Shown: positions 5,586 through 8,303 of the stretch, piece after piece
Numbering within the stretch: position 1 is the stretch's first letter
How the letters are laid out: every line of letters begins with the position of its first letter
Source of the DNA: Phycisphaeraceae bacterium
Lineage (GTDB): Bacteria > Planctomycetota > Phycisphaerae > Phycisphaerales > Phycisphaeraceae
Direction of reading: 5' to 3'
Assembly: GCA_003551485.1 (NCBI GenBank)
Contig: PUMS01000354.1
Coordinates: 1-8,303 of the forward strand
DNA length: 8,303 bases
The notes under the pieces: generated by a model
Seen by the model: the letters and a program-made list of their open reading frames with translations, nothing else
What the model was told of the DNA's origin: nothing
The model's database searches: none
Position numbers and translations under genes: made by a program

Positions 5586-7106
5586 ATGGCGGATACAATG
5601 GCGCACATGAGCATGGATGCCACCGCCCAATTGGCAGACGTTCACGAATCGGTTCAGCCCATCGCGCTCGAGGGTCGCCGCGTCCATCTGGTCGGCATCG
5701 GTGGCACGGGCATGTGCGGCCTGGCACAGATCATCGCCCACCGCGGCGCGATCTGCACCGGCAGCGACCACAGCGATGGCCCCACACTCGATCCGCTGCG
5801 CTGCGCGGGCATCGCCGTGCAGGTCGAGCAGACCGCCGCGACCGTACCCCGGCAGTGCGACCTGATGGTCATCAGCGCTGCGATCCAACCGGACCACCCG
5901 GAAGTGATCGAGGCCCACCGCCGCGGCATCCCCGTCTTCAAGTACGCCCAGATGCTCGGCCGGCTCATGCTCGGCCATACCGGCATCGCCGTGGCCGGCA
6001 CGCATGGCAAGAGCTCGACCACGAGCATGCTCGCCCACGTGCTGATCCAGTGCGGGCTCGACCCATCGGTCATCGTCGGTGCTCATTGCCCCCAGATCGG
6101 CGGCGGCTGGCGCAGCGGTGGGAACCGGGGAGGGGGGGAGCAGCGCCAGGGGGGGCTGCTGGTGGCCGAGGCCTGCGAGTACGACCGTTCCTTCCACCAC
6201 CTGCATCCGCAAGATGCCATCATCCTCAACGTCGAGGCCGACCACCTCGACCTCTATCGCGGCCTCGATGAGATCGTCGAGGCCTTCACCACGTTCGCCG
6301 CCCTGCTGCCCCCCGATGGCCTGCTGCTGATCCAGCACGAATGCGCCAACCGGCTTCAGATCACCGGCAACCTGCGCTGCCAGGTGCGCACCATCGGCTT
6401 CGCCCCGCAGGCCGACTGGCGCATCGAACTGAAGATGGATGCCAACGGCCGCGGCCACACGCAACTGCACCGCAACGGCGACCGGGTGGCGCGGTGGGCC
6501 TGCCCGCTGCCGGGCGAACACATGGCCTACAACGCCGCCGCCGCCGCGGTGATGGCCCACCGCCACGGCGCAGCGTGGGAAGACATCGGCCGGGCGCTGG
6601 AGACCTTCGACGGCCTCGACCGGCGGATGCAGCGCCTCGGCCAGTGCCGGGTCGGCTCACCGGACGAGGCGCCCATCACCGTGGTCGACGACTACGGCCA
6701 CCACCCCACGGAAGTGGACACGACGCTGCGTGCGCTGCGCCGCTTCTGGCGGCCGGGCCGGCTGATCTGCGTGTTTCAGCCCCATCAGCACAGCCGCACC
6801 CGCTTCCTGATGGACCAGTTTGCCGCAAGCTTCTCCGCCGCCGACATCGTCATCATCCCGCGCATCTATTTCGTGCGCGACAGCGAGCAGGAGCGCCAGG
6901 CCGTCACCGCCGGCGACCTGGTCGACCGCCTGCGCCAGCGCGGCGTGATGGCCATGCACCTCTACCCCTTCGATGCCATCGTGGAACAACTCCAGGTCAT
7001 CGCCCGACCCGGCGACCTGCTGGTGACCATGGGCGCCGGCGATGTATGGAAAGTGGCCCACGCCTTCCTGCAAGCCGCCAAGACCGCCTCGCCCCTGAAA
7101 AGCTGA
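5586..7106 (+). CDS. murC: UDP-N-acetylmuramate--L-alanine ligase (MurC)
   Basis: A 506-residue cytoplasmic Mur ligase that adds L-alanine to UDP-MurNAc with ATP, the first amino-acid step of peptidoglycan stem-peptide synthesis. Domain 1 carries the UDP-binding GIGGTGMCG at residues 37-45. Domain 2 carries the ATP loop GTHGKSSTT at 138-146 (K142), EACEYD at 195-200 in place of the commoner EADESD, and VEADHLDLY at 216-224. Domain 3 carries DDYGHHPTE at 368-376, which separates MurC from other Mur ligases, then FQPHQHSRT at 397-405 and MGAGD at 482-486. Length is normal for MurC. The start is uncertain: ATGs at 5586, 5598, 5607 and 5613 are all in frame and none has a clear Shine-Dalgarno sequence. 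A glycine-rich stretch at 172-190, encoded by G-runs, lies between the ATP domain core and EACEYD. The frame stays open upstream to 5187 but has no family similarity there. Confidence 0.95.
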   Translation: MADTMAHMSMDATAQLADVHESVQPIALEGRRVHLVGIGGTGMCGLAQIIAHRGAICTGSDHSDGPTLDPLRCAGIAVQVEQTAATVPRQCDLMVISAAIQPDHPEVIEAHRRGIPVFKYAQMLGRLMLGHTGIAVAGTHGKSSTTSMLAHVLIQCGLDPSVIVGAHCPQIGGGWRSGGNRGGGEQRQGGLLVAEACEYDRSFHHLHPQDAIILNVEADHLDLYRGLDEIVEAFTTFAALLPPDGLLLIQHECANRLQITGNLRCQVRTIGFAPQADWRIELKMDANGRGHTQLHRNGDRVARWACPLPGEHMAYNAAAAAVMAHRHGAAWEDIGRALETFDGLDRRMQRLGQCRVGSPDEAPITVVDDYGHHPTEVDTTLRALRRFWRPGRLICVFQPHQHSRTRFLMDQFAASFSAADIVIIPRIYFVRDSEQERQAVTAGDLVDRLRQRGVMAMHLYPFDAIVEQLQVIARPGDLLVTMGAGDVWKVAHAFLQAAKTASPLKS

Positions 7107-7183
7107 GCCCCCGCCGCACCCGTCAAGCACCGCGACCAGCAGACACACGCACAAAGCGCACAGCCAGAACCCACACACCCTGC

Positions 7184-7221
7184 TTGACACCGCCCCCGAC
7201 CAATGCGACCATTCCTAAAAT
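7184..7221 (+). promoter_or_regulatory. Promoter-like elements before tRNA-Ser
   Basis: A perfect TTGACA at 7184-7189 and an AT-rich TAAAAT at 7216-7221 lie in the 144-bp gap between murC and the tRNA. They are 26 bases apart, too far for one sigma70 promoter. Either the -10 that goes with TTGACA is a poor match near 7207-7212, or only one of the two is functional. I see no clear murC terminator in this gap. Confidence 0.3.
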
Positions 7222-7250
7222 CCAGTGTGTCCGCCCCCACGGCGGTCCCG

Positions 7251-7340
7251 GGAGAGGTGACCGAGTGGCCGAAGGTACCGCATTGCTAATGCGGCGTAGG
7301 GTTATCCACCCTACCGTGGGTTCGAATCCCACCCTCTCCG
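7251..7340 (+). tRNA. tRNA-Ser (anticodon GCT)
   Basis: A 90-nt class II tRNA that decodes AGC/AGU serine codons. The acceptor GGAGAGG (7251-7257) pairs with CCTCTCC (7333-7339), with discriminator G at 7340. The D stem is ACC/GGT (7260-7262, 7274-7276). The anticodon stem CCGCA/TGCGG encloses loop TTGCTAA with anticodon GCT at 7285-7287. The long variable arm GTAGGG/CCCTAC (7296-7301, 7309-7314) is typical of serine. The T stem is GTGGG/CCCAC with loop TTCGAAT. All stems are perfectly paired. CCA is not encoded (GCTT follows), so it must be added after transcription. It is read in the same direction as murC, 144 bp downstream. Confidence 0.97.
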
Positions 7341-7351
7341 CTTCGCCGGAC

Positions 7352-7400
7352 CGGCTCTTGTAAGTGTCTGAAAATGCGCAACTTACAAGAGCCGATTTTC
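7352..7400 (+). terminator. Perfect 14-bp inverted repeat with T-run after the tRNA
   Basis: CGGCTCTTGTAAGT at 7352-7365 is exactly repeated in inverse as ACTTACAAGAGCCG at 7381-7394 with a 15-base loop, followed by ATTTTCTT. The distance from the tRNA (12 bases) and the T-run suit a Rho-independent terminator of the tRNA transcript. The loop is long for a terminator. GAAAAT inside it (7370-7375) is complementary to ATTTTC at 7395-7400, giving an alternative, mutually exclusive pairing. It could instead be a recombination or palindromic-repeat site. Confidence 0.55.
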
Positions 7401-7434
7401 TTGGCACACCCGACTGTGCCAAAACTGTGCCAAA
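7401..7434. repeat. Cluster of CTGTGCCAAA repeats downstream of the tRNA
   Basis: Two direct copies of CTGTGCCAAA lie at 7414-7423 and 7425-7434, an 11-base period. An inverted copy of the core, TTGGCACA, lies at 7401-7408. Clusters of TGTGCC-type repeats just past a tRNA 3' end are, from memory, typical of the arm-type integrase binding sites of tRNA-targeted islands. No integrase gene is in the window. This may be an empty or decayed attachment region. Confidence 0.5.
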
Positions 7435-7518
7435 TTCTCCTGCTCAACGGCCCTCGGCTTCGGGGCAGGCGGCGTCCCGTCGCGGCCGCGCCGGCGGCGA
7501 GGGTTGTCCGCAACTTCA

Positions 7519-7716
7519 TCAGCTTGCGGTCTGCAGGGGATGGCCATGTCGGCCGTGGCCCTGCGGGGGCAGGATGCCATCGTGAGGCTTGAACTGATGA
7601 ACCAGGGCACGCCGCATGGTGCATCGGCAGAGCCGCACGGGCGGGTAACCGCGGGTCCACCAGTCGGGGCCGGTGTCGGGCGGGGGTGAGGGCGGGGTCG
7701 GAGGGGGGCTGTCCAT
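7519..7716 (-). pseudogene. Possible decayed REP-associated transposase (RAYT) N-terminal fragment
   Basis: The minus-strand frame from the ATG at 7716 gives 65 residues. DWWTRGYPP at about 18-26 and HQFKPHDGILPP at about 40-51 recall, from memory, the start of one RAYT (TnpA-REP, Y1 HUH transposase) group, whose proteins begin near WWTRGYLPHFD...QFITFRL(A/H)DSLP. The frame then stops. The HUH motif, catalytic tyrosine and the rest of the ~200-residue protein are missing, and part of the similarity seems to shift frame. It would be a small eroded fragment if real. REP-like repeats in the same window make a RAYT plausible, but chance similarity in GC-rich DNA is a serious alternative. Confidence 0.25.
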
Positions 7717-7854
7717 CTGCGCTTGGCCGGCCACTCTGCCGAGGGCAGACGAAGGGCAAGCACCCGCGGCCAGCCGGAAACACGCGCCATGCACCTGCGG
7801 CGCGCTGAGACTGTGGCAAATGAGGCCGCGATAGGGTATGGTCGGCTTCATTGC

Positions 7855-7860
7855 AGGAGA
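7855..7860 (+). promoter_or_regulatory. Ribosome binding site of the 7870 gene
   Basis: AGGAGA followed by a 9-base spacer and ATG at 7870-7872. It supports this start, and also supports the reading frame as a real gene although its end lies outside the window. Confidence 0.65.
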
Positions 7861-7869
7861 ACACCCACC

Positions 7870-8303
7870 ATGGCCGATGCCAGCGACCCGCTCCTGACAC
7901 CCGGCAACCGCATCACGGTCATTCAGCAGACGCCGCGCCAGGGCGGGGTCTGGACCAGCCGCACCACGGGTACCGTGGTACACAGCGGCCAGGCCCGGAC
8001 CACCTGGCCGTTCGCCCATGCCCGCCACGACCGGCTGTGGCTGGACCGGCTGTGGCTGAGACTGGATGATGGCGAGATCGTCGTACTCAACCTTGACCAG
8101 TACGCCCGCATCGAATCCGCCCCCGCCCCCGGAAGTGACACCCCCGGTAGTGACACCCCTGGAGGTGGTATCCCCGTGGGTGCCGCCCCGGGAAGTGCCG
8201 GCCCCGGAAGTGGCGGCCCCGCAGGCCCCGAGGCCGATGCAGGTGCATCCTCCGAAGCCGCAACACCCGCTTCAGGGGGCAGCGCTCCACCCGTGGACGG
8301 CGG
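7870..8303 (+). CDS. Conserved-looking small-domain protein with Pro/Gly/Ser repeat tail (3' end off window)
   Basis: The open frame runs off the right edge; 144 codons are visible. Residues about 8-83 form a compact domain with alternating hydrophobic strands (NRITVIQQTP, GVWTSRTTGTVV, WFAHA-like WPFAHARHDRLWLDRLWL, DGEIVVLNLDQYARIE). From memory it resembles a small family of unknown function with the pattern TQQ-x-W-x-GTV-x-W-AH-x-DKLWLDRL-x-DDGE-x-NLD-Y. I cannot name the family or give a function. There is no signal peptide or membrane segment. From residue 84 the sequence changes to a tail rich in Pro, Gly, Ala and Ser, with six five-residue units at 88-117 (GSDTP, GSDTP, GGGIP, VGAAP, GSAGP, GSGGP), followed by an acidic, Ala/Ser-rich stretch. 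The tail is probably disordered. A good ribosome binding site precedes the start. Confidence 0.75.
   Translation, partial: MADASDPLLTPGNRITVIQQTPRQGGVWTSRTTGTVVHSGQARTTWPFAHARHDRLWLDRLWLRLDDGEIVVLNLDQYARIESAPAPGSDTPGSDTPGGGIPVGAAPGSAGPGSGGPAGPEADAGASSEAATPASGGSAPPVDG
8131..8220 (+). repeat. In-frame 15-bp minisatellite (six units)
   Basis: Six consecutive 15-base units, the first two being GGAAGTGACACCCCC and GGTAGTGACACCCCT and later units diverging (for example GGAAGTGCCGGCCCC, GGAAGTGGCGGCCCC). Each encodes one pentapeptide of the form GSxxP. The period is a multiple of three, so gain or loss of units would lengthen or shorten the tail without a frameshift. Confidence 0.85.

Larger units (their letters stand above)
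7435..7869. other. 435-bp region without a confident gene
   Basis: This stretch between the tRNA-flanking repeats and the next coding region contains no frame with good coding signs on the plus strand. The minus strand holds a possible transposase remnant at 7519-7716. There are C- and G-rich runs at about 7660-7710. A TATGGT hexamer at 7837-7842 is a weak -10 candidate for the following gene, without a convincing -35. An AGGAGA ribosome binding site closes the region at 7855-7860. Confidence 0.5.

Noticed and set aside
7295..7320. Similarity between the antisense of the tRNA variable arm (GTAGGGTGGATA) and the REP-like arm (GTAGGGTGGGTA)
   Set aside because: Only about 11 of 12 bases match. 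The tRNA segment is fully explained by variable-arm and T-arm pairing, so common origin cannot be argued from this alone.
7123..7900. Minus-strand open frames crossing the tRNA (reading ERVGFEPTVG or GEGGIRTHGRVDNPTPH)
   Set aside because: These are the well-known spurious translations of the antisense of a serine tRNA; the tRNA itself explains the DNA.
8087..8290. Minus-strand frame with GRHFRGRHF-type repeats
   Set aside because: The repeats are the antisense of the 15-bp minisatellite in the plus-strand gene that has a good ribosome binding site.

Overview
This is a very GC-rich, accessory-poor stretch of chromosome, probably from a planctomycete-type bacterium (Phycisphaerae-like). That placement is an inference from three things: a MurC of the EACEYD type, two adjacent Gfo/Idh/MocA oxidoreductases, and the strong C/G bias. 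No rRNA or phylogenetic marker in the window settles it. I see no CRISPR array, no defence island and no intact mobile element.

Layout, left to right. Bases 1-64 are a degenerate C-rich decamer repeat. 194-1915 (+) encodes a DASS/SLC13-family anion (dicarboxylate-type) symporter whose last ~46 codons run into a dispersed palindromic repeat. 1775-1992 is a pair of 41-bp REP-like palindromes in inverted orientation. The rest of this convergent intergenic region holds smaller palindromes. 2096-3142 (-) and 3191-4390 (-) are two different Gfo/Idh/MocA NAD(P)-dependent oxidoreductases, 48 bp apart and probably one operon. The upstream gene has a strong Shine-Dalgarno sequence, a GC-only leader hairpin and a possible promoter. 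4619-5377 (-) is an RdgB/HAM1 XTP/dITP diphosphatase. It is divergent from 5586-7106 (+), murC, and a tandem 10-bp repeat lies between them. 7251-7340 (+) is tRNA-Ser(GCT). It is followed by a perfect 14-bp inverted repeat, short CTGTGCCAAA repeats and about 430 bp of mostly non-coding DNA that may hold a decayed RAYT-type transposase fragment on the minus strand. 7870 to the window end (+) is the 5' part of an open-ended gene: a compact N-terminal domain followed by a Pro/Gly/Ser tail encoded by a 15-bp minisatellite.

The genes do not form one pathway. MurC (peptidoglycan precursor synthesis) and RdgB (nucleotide pool sanitation) are housekeeping functions. The symporter and the two oxidoreductases fit organic-acid and sugar or polyol catabolism, but their substrates cannot be read from the sequence. 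What stands out is repeat and palindrome activity at gene ends: repeat-derived protein tails, decamer tracts in two intergenic regions in opposite orientations, and a tRNA 3' flank that resembles an integration site. I found no convincing new system.
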